Shown here one piece after another: positions 17,955 to 27,174 of a stretch of 64,000 nt of DNA. This DNA is from Paraburkholderia panacisoli (lineage in GTDB: Bacteria; Pseudomonadota; Gammaproteobacteria; Burkholderiales; Burkholderiaceae): positions 279,153-343,152 of the forward strand of contig NZ_VTUZ01000007.1 of the NCBI RefSeq assembly GCF_008369935.1. The letters run 5' to 3'. Position numbers and translations under genes: made by a program. Position 1 is the first letter of the stretch; every line of letters begins with the position of its first letter. Below the pieces are notes generated by a model, which saw nothing but the letters and a program-made list of their open reading frames with translations, made no database searches and was not told the DNA's origin.

Positions 17955-19367
17955 TCACTTATGGCCGCCATCCTCGCCCGGCTTCTGCACGGGCACGCTG
18001 CGCAAATCGTTGAGGAACGTGTCGCGCCACACGCCGAGATCGTTCTTGCGCAAGGCCGCCATGTTGACTTCGTGACGCCGCTGACGCGCGTCGAGCGGCA
18101 TCTGCAACGCGCGCTGCAGCGCTTCGCACATGCCGATCGCGTCATGCGGATTGACCAGCAGCGCGCCGGACAACTCCGCTGCCGCGCCCGCGAAGATCGA
18201 CAGCACCAGCACGCCGGGATCGTCGGGATTTTGCGCGGCGACGTATTCCTTCGCGACGAGGTTCATGCCGTCGTGCAACGGCGTCACGAAGCCGATCTGC
18301 GATTCGCGAAACAGCGACATCAGCTTCCAGCGGTCGTACTGCTGGTTCAGATAGCGGATCGGCGTGTAGTCGAGGCCCGAATAGCGGCCATTGATTCGTC
18401 CTGCTTCGTATTCCAGGTCCTGGCGGATTTTCTGGTAGGTGGCGACATCTGAACGCGTCGGCGGCGCGATCTGCACCAGCGTGACATTGCCGCGCCATTC
18501 GGGCGAGCGCTCCAGCAGATGTTCGAACGCGCGGAAGCGCTCGACCAGCCCCTTCGAATAATCGAGCCGATCGACGCTCATGATCAGCTTGCGCCCTTCC
18601 AGGCTCTGCTTCAGATCCAGCACATGCTGCCGGCTTTCGTAGCGCTTGGCCTGTTCGGCGATTTCATCGGGGAACACGCCGATCCGGTAGACCCCCGTGC
18701 GCAGCTTGCGCCCGAACGCCTCGACCACGCCGTCCGCGCGCACCGTGCCGCGCGCGTGGCGCGTCACGTAATCGTGGAACGCCTGTTCGTCGGTGGCGGT
18801 CTGGAAGCCCAGCAGGTCGTAGCATGACAGCGACTTCACCAGTTCTTCGTGCGGCGGAATGTTGAGCAGGATTTGCGGCGCGGGAAACGGGATATGCAGA
18901 AAGAAGCCGATGCGGTTCGTGACGCCCTCGTTGCGCAGCGCTTCGGCGAACGGGATCAGATGGTAGTCGTGAATCCAGATGACGTCGTCGGGTTCAAGCA
19001 GTTTGATCAGCTTGTGCGCGAGCCACGCATTGACACGCCGGTAGCCGGCGTACTCCTCGCGCTCGTAGCGGGCGAGGTCGTTGCGGTAGTGGAACACCGG
19101 CCAGAGCGTCGCGTTCGAGAAGCCGCGATAGTACTGGTCGTAGTCCTTGCGCGTAAGGCCGACGGTTGCGAAGGTCACCGCGCCGTCCTGCTCGAGCGTC
19201 GGGCCGGCGTTGGCCACGGTCTCGCTGACCACGTCGCCGCTCCAGCCGAACCACACGCCTCCCGCATCCTTCAACGCGCCGAATACGCCGACCGCGAGGC
19301 CGCCCGCCGATCCCTTGGTTTCCGTCGGCGTTGCGACGCGATTCGACACGACGATCAGTCGGCCCAT
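17955..19367 (-). CDS. otsA: Alpha,alpha-trehalose-phosphate synthase (UDP-forming)
   Basis: 470-residue GT20 retaining glycosyltransferase making trehalose-6-phosphate from UDP-glucose and glucose-6-phosphate in the cytosol. Landmarks are the N-terminal VSNRVA with the GGLAVG loop (slightly changed from the usual GGLA), WIHDYHL, MSVDRLDYSKG, and PLHDGMNLVAKEYVA near residue 360. Length is standard. AGGA lies upstream of ATG 19367. No otsB phosphatase is adjacent. It is followed at 67 bp by an ATPase gene. A role in osmotic and desiccation tolerance is known for the family. Confidence 0.96.
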   Translation of the reverse strand: MGRLIVVSNRVATPTETKGSAGGLAVGVFGALKDAGGVWFGWSGDVVSETVANAGPTLEQDGAVTFATVGLTRKDYDQYYRGFSNATLWPVFHYRNDLARYEREEYAGYRRVNAWLAHKLIKLLEPDDVIWIHDYHLIPFAEALRNEGVTNRIGFFLHIPFPAPQILLNIPPHEELVKSLSCYDLLGFQTATDEQAFHDYVTRHARGTVRADGVVEAFGRKLRTGVYRIGVFPDEIAEQAKRYESRQHVLDLKQSLEGRKLIMSVDRLDYSKGLVERFRAFEHLLERSPEWRGNVTLVQIAPPTRSDVATYQKIRQDLEYEAGRINGRYSGLDYTPIRYLNQQYDRWKLMSLFRESQIGFVTPLHDGMNLVAKEYVAAQNPDDPGVLVLSIFAGAAAELSGALLVNPHDAIGMCEALQRALQMPLDARQRRHEVNMAALRKNDLGVWRDTFLNDLRSVPVQKPGEDGGHK

Positions 19368-19674
19368 GTTGGATGTCCTCCTTGGTTCGCACGGCGCGGA
19401 CTAGTGTGCGTCGGGAGCTTGCGGCGCCGGGCTTGGCGAACTTCTCGCGAGCGCTGCGATGCCGAAGCACCATGATGCGGGTTTGTGCCGCGCCAGGTTC
19501 GTGAGTGAGTGGACGGTTCGACCGCGCGGAGACACGATCGGTTCGATGCGTTCTGTCACGCGGCGCTGGTTGCGCGCCGCGCGGGTTCACGTGGTAACGT
19601 GCTCGCGCATCGATCTGCCAGCGCCCCCATGCACTCGCATGCGCACGCACTCGCGCCAGTATGCACCCCACCCG
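19368..19674. other. Non-coding stretch upstream of otsA
   Basis: 307 bp between the MscS gene end and otsA. It presumably holds the otsA promoter. I see no coding frame of interest, no strong hairpin and no recognisable promoter hexamers. Confidence 0.4.
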
Positions 19675-20907
19675 CTATACCCTCTCCTTCGATTTCTGCG
19701 AAGCTTCCGCCGCGCCCGGCCGACCGAACCGGCTCGCCACCGGATCCGCCTCGGTATGCGCGGCGGTGCTGCCGGCCGGCGCCTGCGCGCTGCGCGGCAC
19801 CCAGTCGAGCGGCTCGCTGACGGTGGTTTCCAGTTCCGCCGACACGTCGGCGCGCGTGCGCGGCAAATACTGCGGATAGTGCTGCTGGATGAAGCCGAGC
19901 AGGCCTTCGCGCACGCGGCATCGCAAGTCCCAGTTCAGGCCGGAGTCCGGCGAACTGACGAGCGCGCGCAGTTGCATCGAGCGCTCGGTGCCGTCGGTGA
20001 CCTGCAGCACCTGCACGCGGCGGTCCCACTCGGGCGCGCTCTCGACGATGCGCGCGAGTTCTTCGCGCAGCGGCGCGAGCGGCATCCGGTAATCGACGAA
20101 CAGAAACACCGTGCCGATGATCTGCGAACTGCTGCGGGTCCAGTTGGTGAACGGATTCTCGATGAACCATTGCAGCGGCACGATCAGCCGGCGCTGGTCC
20201 CACAGACGCACCGACACATACGTGCCGGTGATTTCCTCGATACGCCCCCACTCGCCCTGGATGACGACGACATCGTCGAGGCGGATCGGCTGGGACAACG
20301 CGATCTGCAAACCGGCGATCAGGTTACCGAGCACCGGCCGCGCCGCGATACCGGCGACCAGACCGGCGACACCGGCCGAGGCCAGCAGGCTCGCACCGAC
20401 CTGCCGGACATTCGGGAAAGTCATCAGCGCGCCGCCCGTGCCGACGATCACGATCAGGATCATCACCGAGCGCGCCAGCACTCGCGCCTGCGTATGGATG
20501 CGGCGCGCCTGCAGGTTGTCGGCGCTATCGAGCGGATGGGCGCGGATGATCGCCTCGCCGATGGCCGCCGCCGAGCGCACCGACAGCCACGTGAGCGCGG
20601 CGATGAGCGCGATCGCGGCGACGTCGCGGATCGGCTCGATATAGTTGAGCGTGCTGGGCGCCTCGGACAACACGCCTTCGAGCACCAGAATCACGAGGAC
20701 GAACAGCGACGGTTTGTCGATGTAGCGCAGCACCACGCTGGTCAGCGGATGCGGCCGCGCGATGCGCATCACGATGCGCGCGCCGAACCGGTGGACGCCG
20801 ACGGCCACCACCACCAGGATGACCGACACGACCAGCGCGCCGAACCAGGTGTGCAGCGGCGCCTCGGCGGCAAGGCTGAATTCGTCGAAAGTAGGCATGA
20901 CGGGCAT
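19675..20907 (-). CDS. MscS-family mechanosensitive ion channel
   Basis: 410-residue inner-membrane protein with several N-terminal helices (about 20-40, 60-80, 100-120, 150-165). The pore helix/TM3 is glycine/alanine-rich (SAGVAGLVAGIAARPVLGNLIAGL), followed by the beta domain (DDVVVIQGEWGRIEEITGTYVSVRLWDQRRLIVP) typical of MscS. The C-terminal tail is long and Ala/Pro-rich. It releases osmolytes on hypo-osmotic shock, which fits the neighbouring trehalose synthase. ATG 20907 follows AGGAGG at a tight 3-nt spacing; ATG 20898 is the alternative. Confidence 0.92.
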   Translation of the reverse strand: MPVMPTFDEFSLAAEAPLHTWFGALVVSVILVVVAVGVHRFGARIVMRIARPHPLTSVVLRYIDKPSLFVLVILVLEGVLSEAPSTLNYIEPIRDVAAIALIAALTWLSVRSAAAIGEAIIRAHPLDSADNLQARRIHTQARVLARSVMILIVIVGTGGALMTFPNVRQVGASLLASAGVAGLVAGIAARPVLGNLIAGLQIALSQPIRLDDVVVIQGEWGRIEEITGTYVSVRLWDQRRLIVPLQWFIENPFTNWTRSSSQIIGTVFLFVDYRMPLAPLREELARIVESAPEWDRRVQVLQVTDGTERSMQLRALVSSPDSGLNWDLRCRVREGLLGFIQQHYPQYLPRTRADVSAELETTVSEPLDWVPRSAQAPAGSTAAHTEADPVASRFGRPGAAEASQKSKERV

Positions 20908-21236
20908 TGTCCTCCTGGCGCGAGTGTAGACAGGACCGGGGTGCCTGACACGCGGGCGCGGCGCGCAGCGTCGCGGGATGAGATGCGGCGCCGTCTCGTG
21001 CCGGTCAGGAGCCGCGTGGCGCATCCACGAAACTACCGACATCTTAATGTTCACCCCGCGAAGGGGGAGCCGGCCCAATCGCCCCGCCATGCGGAAGCAA
21101 CCTGAATTTCAACCAGGTTTGACGCGTTCGTCCCGGAGTGGGTTTTCAGACTCGCGACAGTCCGGGCCGCACACAAAAGCACTGGCAAACCGGAACACGC
21201 GTGCGTCTCCAGTCTGCTGTCACATCAACTTCCAGA
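20908..21236. other. Non-coding stretch between Rap1a-like and MscS genes
   Basis: 329 bp. It contains the MscS RBS, short direct repeats (ATCAACTTCC twice at about 21224-21246) and no convincing gene or terminator. Confidence 0.4.
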
Positions 21237-21593
21237 TCAACTTCCGCTCTTGCAGGGAAACGCTTTGCCGAGTCCCAGCGAGATCGCCGTGCTGGCGTTG
21301 TAGCCCGCGACGTTCGGATTTTCCGCAATGTATTGGCGCACCGCGTCGGTCAACTGCGCCGAGCGCGCGTCGGCCGGCAGGCAGAAGTACTGGCCGACCC
21401 GCGGGCCGGTCGTGCCGCCGATCGCGTCGATGGTGTTGAAGATGCCGTCAGCGGCGCCTTCGATATAGGCCGCGCATGCACTGCGCGATGCGACATCGGT
21501 CTTGGTGCACAGCTTGTTGAGGTCGCCTCCCGTAAACGCAGCTGCCGATAGCGGTACGGCAAACGCGCTGGCGAAAATCAAAGCCCGCAGCAT
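21237..21593 (-). CDS. Rap1a/Tai-like periplasmic protein
   Basis: 118 residues with a signal peptide (cleavage near AAAF, about residue 19). The mature part of about 98 residues has LNKLC, SACAAYIEGAADGI, YFCLP, AVRQYIAENPNVAGYNAST and a final AFPCKSGS. The spacing of cysteines, the conserved YIEG and the C-terminal F-P-C match the Rap1a/Tai fold, known from T6SS effector-immunity pairs in Serratia. No effector gene is adjacent, so an immunity role is not shown; many proteobacteria carry housekeeping relatives. Standalone gene. Confidence 0.75.
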   Translation of the reverse strand: MLRALIFASAFAVPLSAAAFTGGDLNKLCTKTDVASRSACAAYIEGAADGIFNTIDAIGGTTGPRVGQYFCLPADARSAQLTDAVRQYIAENPNVAGYNASTAISLGLGKAFPCKSGS

Positions 21594-21801
21594 GGTGTTC
21601 CTTTCCAGGGTCGTTTATCAGGCGGTCTTACGCCGCATCCACAGGGCGCGCCGCGCGGCGCACCAAGTCGTCATTCTGCACTGTTTTACGACGCGGCAGC
21701 AGCCAGGCTGCCGCGATCGTCAGGCGAAGCTCGGCCAACGCATGGCGAAGCCGCGCCCGACGGCGAGGCCTCCGGTCCGCCTCGCCAGTGTCGCCGGCCG
21801 T

Positions 21802-22542
21802 TCACTTCTGTTGCATCTGCTGCAGGCGCGCGCTCAGGCCTTCGACCACGTCCGGCTCCTTGTAGGTCTTCGCGAAATCGAGCGCCGTCATGCCGATCTG
21901 GTTCTTCACGGTCAGATCCGCGCCATTGTCGAGCAGCAGCTTGACCGTCGACACATGGCCGCCGCGCGCCGCCATCATCAGCGGGGTGGTGCCGTTCGGC
22001 GAACCGGCGTCGACGTAGGCCGAATGGTCGAGCAGCACCTTGACGATGTCGTCGTGCCCGTTCGCGGCCGCGTAGTGCAGCGGCGCCCAGCCCTTCTTGT
22101 TGACCTCGGCGTCTTTCGCGATCAGCAGGTTGACGAAGTTCAGATCGCCGCCCAGCGCGGCCATCATCATCGCGTTCTCGCCGGCCTTGTCCTCGATCTC
22201 GATGTTGGTCTTCGGATTGGCGAGCAGCGCCGCGCCCACCTTGTCGGACTTCTCGCGCGCGGCGAGCACCAGCAGCGGGATGCCCTGGTTATCGACGCTG
22301 TTCGGGTCCATGCCCTTGGCGAGCAGTTTGTTCACGCCGTCGACGTCGTCGAACTTGACCGCCTTGATCAGCGAATCGATCGGTGCGGCTTGCACCGGCG
22401 CGGCGCTCAGCGCCGTCAGCGCCGCACACGCGACGGTGGCCGCGAGCGCCATGCGCGAGGCGCGGCGCCGCGCCGAAGCCAGTGCGCCGCGCATGGCGGA
22501 AGTGTGTTGAAGTGCAGCGGTCGACATCGAAATAGTTTTCAT
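21802..22542 (-). CDS. Exported ankyrin-repeat protein
   Basis: 246 residues. A long basic N-region (RRRASRMALAATVACAALTALSA) and AxA-type cleavage at about VQAA, residue 53, suggest export to the periplasm. About five ankyrin repeats follow, the best being GWAPLHYAAANGHDDIVKVL and GTTPLMMAARGGHVSTVKLL, ending in a basic glutamine-rich tail (LQQMQQK). It starts 52 bp after tatD on the same strand, forming the last gene of the mltG-tmk-holB-GNAT-tatD run. The binding partner is unknown. An internal ATG at 22527 could be the true start. Confidence 0.9.
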   Translation of the reverse strand: MKTISMSTAALQHTSAMRGALASARRRASRMALAATVACAALTALSAAPVQAAPIDSLIKAVKFDDVDGVNKLLAKGMDPNSVDNQGIPLLVLAAREKSDKVGAALLANPKTNIEIEDKAGENAMMMAALGGDLNFVNLLIAKDAEVNKKGWAPLHYAAANGHDDIVKVLLDHSAYVDAGSPNGTTPLMMAARGGHVSTVKLLLDNGADLTVKNQIGMTALDFAKTYKEPDVVEGLSARLQQMQQK

Positions 22543-22594
22543 AACTTACTTTAGGAGACTTCCCTATCCTTTTGATATTACTAGTTTTTCAGAC

Positions 22595-23386
22595 TCAGGC
22601 ACCGGCGGGCGCGGGGATCTTGAAAAGGCGGAAGAAGTTCTGCGTGGTGGCGGCGGCCAGCGCCTCGTCCGGCATCTCGCGATGTTGCGCGATGAAGCGT
22701 CCGACATAACTTACGTACGCAGGTTCATTAGGCTTGCCGCGATACGGCACCGGCGCAAGGTACGGCGAGTCGGTTTCGATCAGCAGGCGCTCGAGCGGCA
22801 CGCGGCGCGCGACGTCCTGCACGTCGGTCGCCTTCTTGAACGTGACGATGCCCGACAGCGAGATGTAAAAATTCTGCGCCAGCGCCTGCTCGGCGACCGA
22901 CCACGGCTCGGTGAAGCAGTGCATGACGCCGCCCGGCTCGCTCGCGCGCTCCTCGGCCATGATGCGCAGCGTATCTTCCGCCGACGCCCGCGTGTGGACG
23001 ATCAGCGGCTTGCCGGTCGCATGCGCGGCGCGGATGTGGGTGCGAAAGCGCTCGCGCTGCCATTCCATGTCGGCGATCGTGCGGCCTTCCAGACGGTAGT
23101 AATCGAGCCCCGTCTCGCCGATCGCCACCACCTTGGGATGCTCGGCCAGCTCGATCAGCTCGGCCACGCTCGGTTCGCGCATGTCCTCGTGATCGGGATG
23201 CACGCCGACCGACGCGTACACGTTCTCGTGCCGGCTGGCGATCTCCAGCACGGAGGGCAGCGTTTCCAGATCGACCGAGACGCACAGCGCATGCGTGACC
23301 GAATGGCTGCGCATGTTCTCGAGCACCTGCGGCAAGCGGTCGGCGAGTCCTTCGAAGTTGATGTGACAGTGCGAGTCGACAAACAT
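22595..23386 (-). CDS. TatD-family metal-dependent hydrolase (YcfH-like)
   Basis: 263-residue TIM-barrel amidohydrolase-type DNase/exonuclease. Metal ligands are visible as MFVDSHCHINFEG (H6, H8), a central GETGLDYYR (Glu), IVHTRA, MHCFTE (His) and IETDSPYLAPVP (Asp). Family members act as 3'-5' exonucleases or D-aminoacyl-tRNA-related deacylases. It lies in the typical holB-tatD order. AGGA precedes ATG 23386. Very likely co-transcribed with the ankyrin gene downstream. Confidence 0.95.
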   Translation of the reverse strand: MFVDSHCHINFEGLADRLPQVLENMRSHSVTHALCVSVDLETLPSVLEIASRHENVYASVGVHPDHEDMREPSVAELIELAEHPKVVAIGETGLDYYRLEGRTIADMEWQRERFRTHIRAAHATGKPLIVHTRASAEDTLRIMAEERASEPGGVMHCFTEPWSVAEQALAQNFYISLSGIVTFKKATDVQDVARRVPLERLLIETDSPYLAPVPYRGKPNEPAYVSYVGRFIAQHREMPDEALAAATTQNFFRLFKIPAPAGA

Positions 23387-23419
23387 GATGAAGTCCTGCG
23401 AAAAATGGATTGAGGCTGA

Positions 23420-23944
23420 TCAGGCGGCGGTGTGGGCCGGCTCGAGGCGCTTGCCGAGAATTACCAGATCGCGCTCGACACCGTCCAGCACGGCCACGCG
23501 CGGCAGCGTGCCCCACGCGTCGAAGCCGAAGCCGCGGAACAGCCGCAGGCTCGCGTCGTTGTGGCCGAACACGAAGCCGAGCACGGTGTCGATGCCGAGC
23601 CCCGGCGCCGCCGCGAGCGAGGCGGTCAGCAATTGCTTGCCGAGCCCCTGGCCGCGCGCGCTTTCGTCGAGGTAGATGCTGACCTCGGCAGTGCGCTGAT
23701 AGGCCGGGCGGCCGTAGAAATCCGAAAAGCTCAGCCACGCGATCACGCGGCCGGGCTGCTGCGGGTCTTCCACCACCCACAGCGGACGCTTTTGCGGACC
23801 ATGCGCGTGAAACCACGCGAGCCGGCTTTCGACGCTGACCGGTTCGAGATCGGCGGTGACTTGCCGCGACGGCACCGTCGAGTTGTAGATGGCGACGATC
23901 GCGGGCAGATCGTCGAGGGTGGCATCGCGGTAGGCAAGGCTCAT
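23420..23944 (-). CDS. GNAT-family N-acetyltransferase (PAT/Pat-like)
   Basis: 174-residue acetyl-CoA-dependent acetyltransferase of the phosphinothricin acetyltransferase-like subgroup. It begins LAYRDATLDDLPAIVAIYNSTV, has EVSIYLDESARGQGLGKQLL (the R/Q-x-x-G-x-G/A acetyl-CoA loop) and ends with a GFVFGHNDASLRLFRGFGF segment. It lies between holB and tatD, 33 bp from tatD, so probably co-transcribed. The natural substrate is unknown; relatives acetylate methionine sulfone/sulfoximine-type compounds. Confidence 0.92.
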   Translation of the reverse strand: MSLAYRDATLDDLPAIVAIYNSTVPSRQVTADLEPVSVESRLAWFHAHGPQKRPLWVVEDPQQPGRVIAWLSFSDFYGRPAYQRTAEVSIYLDESARGQGLGKQLLTASLAAAPGLGIDTVLGFVFGHNDASLRLFRGFGFDAWGTLPRVAVLDGVERDLVILGKRLEPAHTAA

Positions 23945-24040
23945 GGTGCTTTTATTCGAAATGAAAGACGGATTACGGGGCCCATGACCGGGCTGGGCGC
24001 GCAGCGGAAAACCCGGCCAGCCCGGACGGCGCGGCCGGGC

Positions 24041-25066
24041 TTACGCGAACAGCTCGCGGTAGCCGATAAACAGTTCCTCGAACACCAGCCGCGCGTTCAA
24101 CGGATGGTTCTCGACCGCGCGTTGGCGCGTCACGCTGCGCATGAAGCGCGCGAACGCGCTGGCGTCCGCTTGCGATGCGCAGCGCGTCAACGCCGCCGAC
24201 GCCTGCGGAAAATATCGCGGCGCGCCGGCGGTGCGCTGCGCGAGCAGATCGTACATCCAGCGCTGCAGCCAGCCCAGCACCAGCGGCACCGGCAGCTTCT
24301 GCAGCGCCTCGCCGCAGGCGAAGGCGTCGCAGTCCGCCCCGGCGGCCAGTTGCTTGAGCGTCCAGTCGCGCAGCGTGCGGTTCTCGTCGCTGGCGAGCGC
24401 GAGCGCCGCGAGCGGCGCGCCGCCGGCTTCGGCGAGCAGCGCGGGCGCCTCGGCGACACCTTGCGCGGCCAGCCACTTCGTCGCCACGTCCGGCGCGGGC
24501 ACGCTCAACGGCCATTGGCGGCAGCGGCTGATGATGGTGGGCAGCAAACGGTCGATACGCGCCGACACCATCAGGAACACGACGCCCGCGGGCGGCTCTT
24601 CCAGCGTCTTGAGCAGCGCATTGGCCGCCGCGAGGTTCAGCGCTTCGGCCGGATACAGCACGACCACGCGCGCGCCGCCACGGTGCGAACCCACGCCGAC
24701 GAAGTCGAGCAGGCCGCGAATCTGCTCGATCTTGATTTCCTTGCTGGGCGTGCGGGTCTTCTTGCCTTCGTCGGCGTCGGCCTTCTCGGCGGCGGCGGCG
24801 CCTACGCCGGCTTCGGCGGCGAGCGCCTCGGGCACGACGATCCGATAGTCCGGATGATTGCCTTGCGCGAACCAGTTGCAGGCCACGCATTTGCCGCACG
24901 GCTCGCCGTTGGCTTGCTGCGCCTCGCACAGCAGTCCCTGCGCGAGATGCTGCGCAAAGCGCAGCTTGCCGATGCCCGCCTGCCCATGCAGTAACAGCGC
25001 GTGCGGCCAGTGGCCGCGCAGCTGCTGCAGGCGGTTCCAGTCATCGGCTTGCCACGGATAGATCAT
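24041..25066 (-). CDS. holB: DNA polymerase III subunit delta'
   Basis: 341-residue clamp-loader subunit. Walker-A-like LLLHGQAGIGKLRFAQ is near residue 30, the zinc-binding cysteines CGKCVACNWF are at about residue 58-67, and SRCRQWPLSVP follows the sensor-1 region (the S-R-C motif). An Ala/Lys-rich insert of about 25 residues (GVGAAAAEKADADEGKKTR) follows the zinc site and is not usual in E. coli HolB. Start at ATG 25066 with an AAAGAGAAACG leader. It sits 105 bp after tmk in an AT-rich gap. Confidence 0.95.
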   Translation of the reverse strand: MIYPWQADDWNRLQQLRGHWPHALLLHGQAGIGKLRFAQHLAQGLLCEAQQANGEPCGKCVACNWFAQGNHPDYRIVVPEALAAEAGVGAAAAEKADADEGKKTRTPSKEIKIEQIRGLLDFVGVGSHRGGARVVVLYPAEALNLAAANALLKTLEEPPAGVVFLMVSARIDRLLPTIISRCRQWPLSVPAPDVATKWLAAQGVAEAPALLAEAGGAPLAALALASDENRTLRDWTLKQLAAGADCDAFACGEALQKLPVPLVLGWLQRWMYDLLAQRTAGAPRYFPQASAALTRCASQADASAFARFMRSVTRQRAVENHPLNARLVFEELFIGYRELFA

Positions 25067-25171
25067 CGTTTCTCTTTGAAATCAATCGGTTGAAAGCGTT
25101 GCATGAGGCACAACATCAGGTTCGCCAGACCTTTGCATAATGTTATAACGGCAATTTATATTCTTTTAAAA

Positions 25172-25795
25172 TCAAATAACTGCGATCAACTCTTCAAGCT
25201 GCTTCTGAATTCGCGCAATGCTCTGCGAAGAGTCGATGATAGCGAACCGGTATGGCGCCTCTTCCGCGCGGCGCAGGTATTCGGTGCGGGTGCGCTCGAA
25301 AAACGCCGCCGACTCGCTCTCGAAGCGATCCGGATCGCGCGCTGCGCTGCGCCGTTCGTTGGCGATCTCGGGCGGCAGATCGAACAGCACCGTCAGGTCC
25401 GGCTGGAAGCCGCCCTGCACCCAGCGCTCCAGCGTTTCCAGCTTGTCGCGCGGCAGGCCGCGGCCGCCGCCCTGATACGCGAAGGTCGCGTCGGTGAAAC
25501 GGTCCGACAGCACCCAGTCGCCGCGCGCGAGCGCCGGCTCGATCACTTCGGCCAGATGCTGGCGGCGCAGCGCGAACATCAGCAGCGCCTCGGTTTCGAG
25601 GTCCATCTTTTGGTGCAGCACGATCTCGCGGATCTGCTCACCGAGCGGCGTGCCGCCTGGCTCGCGCGTCATGACAACGGAGCGGCCGGTGCTTGCGACC
25701 TTCTCTTCGAGCCGTTCGCGAAACCAGCCGAGATGGGTCGTCTTGCCGGCGCCGTCGATGCCCTCAAACGTGATGAATTTGCCCCGCGCCATCAT
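25172..25795 (-). CDS. tmk: Thymidylate kinase
   Basis: 207-residue dTMP kinase (dTMP + ATP to dTDP). P-loop [12 protein letters not shown] is at residues 10-21, the DRY-like [18 protein letters not shown] element is present, and the LID region lies near residues 140-150. ATG 25795 or the adjacent ATG 25792 can start the gene. Both overlap the mltG stop in an ATGATGA arrangement, indicating translational coupling. A GAGGGC stretch upstream serves as RBS. Confidence 0.96.
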   Translation of the reverse strand: MMARGKFITFEGIDGAGKTTHLGWFRERLEEKVASTGRSVVMTREPGGTPLGEQIREIVLHQKMDLETEALLMFALRRQHLAEVIEPALARGDWVLSDRFTDATFAYQGGGRGLPRDKLETLERWVQGGFQPDLTVLFDLPPEIANERRSAARDPDRFESESAAFFERTRTEYLRRAEEAPYRFAIIDSSQSIARIQKQLEELIAVI

Positions 25796-26802
25796 TGCCC
25801 TCGAATGTATTTGTCCACGGCCTTGTTGTGATCGCCGAGGGTGTCAGAAAAGATGCTGCTGCCGTCGCCGCGTGACACGAAGTACAGCGCGGCGCTTTGC
25901 GCCGGGTTCAGCGCCGCCTGCAGCGACGCGACCCCGGGCAACGAGATGGGAGTGGGCGGCAGGCCCATCCGGGTGTAGGTATTGTAGGGAGTGTCGGTCT
26001 GCAGGTCTTTCTTCCTGATGTGGCCGGTGTAGCTGTCACCCATGCCGTAGATCACGGTCGGGTCGGTTTGCAGCGGCATGCCCGCACGCAGCCGGTTCGC
26101 GAACACCGCCGCCACCATCGGCCGGTCCGACGTCTTGCCGGTTTCCTTCTCGATGATCGAGGCCATCGTCAACGCGTCGTACGGCGTCTTGTACGGCAGG
26201 TTCGGCGCGCGCGCGATCCACGCCTCGTCGAGCCGCACGCGCATCAGCCGGTATGCGCGGCGATAGATATCGAGATCGCTGGTGTTCTTGTCGAACAGAT
26301 AGGTGTCCGGGAAAAACAGCCCCTCGCCGTTGCCGATCGACGCCTCCGGCGCACCGATCGCGGTCATCAGGTCGGCGTCGCTCAGGCCGGACGTATCGTG
26401 TTTGAGCGCCGGATTGGCGTCCAGCTCGGCGCGCATGCGCTTGAAAGTCCACCCTTCGATGATGGTCGCCACGTACTCGTTGACGTCGCCGCGGGCGATT
26501 TTCTGCAGCACCTCGTAGGGCGTCACGCCGGTCTTGAACTCGTAGTTGCCCGATTTCAGCTCGGTTTGCAGACCCAGCAGCCGCGTCATGATGATGAACA
26601 GCTCCGGCTCGACCGGCACACCGCCGCGATTGAGCTGCAGCGCGACGCTGCGCAGGCTGCTGTGCGGTTTGACGGTGACGTCGAGTTGCGCGGGGGTCAG
26701 GTCGAGCGGCTTGGTAGCCCAGTGGTATCCGCCAGCAATTGCGACTGCGGCCAGCACAACGACCATCGCGCCGGCGACGAAACATTTCTTCAGGAGGGAC
26801 AC
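25792..26802 (-). CDS. mltG: Endolytic murein transglycosylase
   Basis: 336-residue inner-membrane YceG/MltG lytic transglycosylase cutting nascent peptidoglycan. The N-terminal membrane helix (about 8-28) is followed by a LysM-like module and the YceG catalytic domain with [10 protein letters not shown] (the catalytic Glu of the E-K-E-T motif), [10 protein letters not shown] and [14 protein letters not shown]. The start is a GTG at 26802 without a good Shine-Dalgarno sequence, and an in-frame TAA lies only four codons upstream, so no earlier start is possible. First gene of the run to tmk and the left border of the accessory insert. Confidence 0.95.
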   Translation of the reverse strand: MSLLKKCFVAGAMVVVLAAVAIAGGYHWATKPLDLTPAQLDVTVKPHSSLRSVALQLNRGGVPVEPELFIIMTRLLGLQTELKSGNYEFKTGVTPYEVLQKIARGDVNEYVATIIEGWTFKRMRAELDANPALKHDTSGLSDADLMTAIGAPEASIGNGEGLFFPDTYLFDKNTSDLDIYRRAYRLMRVRLDEAWIARAPNLPYKTPYDALTMASIIEKETGKTSDRPMVAAVFANRLRAGMPLQTDPTVIYGMGDSYTGHIRKKDLQTDTPYNTYTRMGLPPTPISLPGVASLQAALNPAQSAALYFVSRGDGSSIFSDTLGDHNKAVDKYIRGQ

Positions 26803-27174
26803 GACGAGGAATGGTTAAATTTTGAACCGCAAGCGGTTGATTTAAAACACGAATGTCTCGCGCCGGTCAGCATTGAGACTTTGCCCGTTTGTAGCCTTTT
26901 TGGCCCATTTCGACCCGTATTGTATAGGTGTGGGCAGGATGTGGGCACAAACAGCAAAGCGGCCCGCAGGCGGCTCTCCCGCGATCACTCACTATTCTGG
27001 GGTGTCGGGCACGAACTGCTTTGTGCGCGCTGATCCGGCGCTTCGTCTAGGGGAGCAACCTGGTTGATGTGCCAAACCCAGCCAGGACGACGGGTTGCGG
27101 CCGCGCTCAGCCCGAAGTTGACTGGCTCGGTTCGAGCAGCGAAGGCGGCATCGCCCAGACTGGCTGTGCGTCGA
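26803..27174. other. Non-coding stretch at the left edge of the accessory insert
   Basis: 372 bp between mltG and the first insert gene. It should contain the mltG promoter. The first half is AT-richer, and the TGTGGGCA direct repeats at 26929-26947 are listed separately. No coding remnant is recognised here. Confidence 0.45.
26929..26947. repeat. TGTGGGCA direct repeats, possible integrase arm sites
   Basis: TGTGGGCA at 26929-26936 and 26940-26947, spaced 11 bp. Short direct repeats of this kind are typical arm-type binding sites of phage-like tyrosine recombinases, and a degenerate recombinase lies at the other end of the same insert (33557-33718). The link is inference. Confidence 0.35.
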
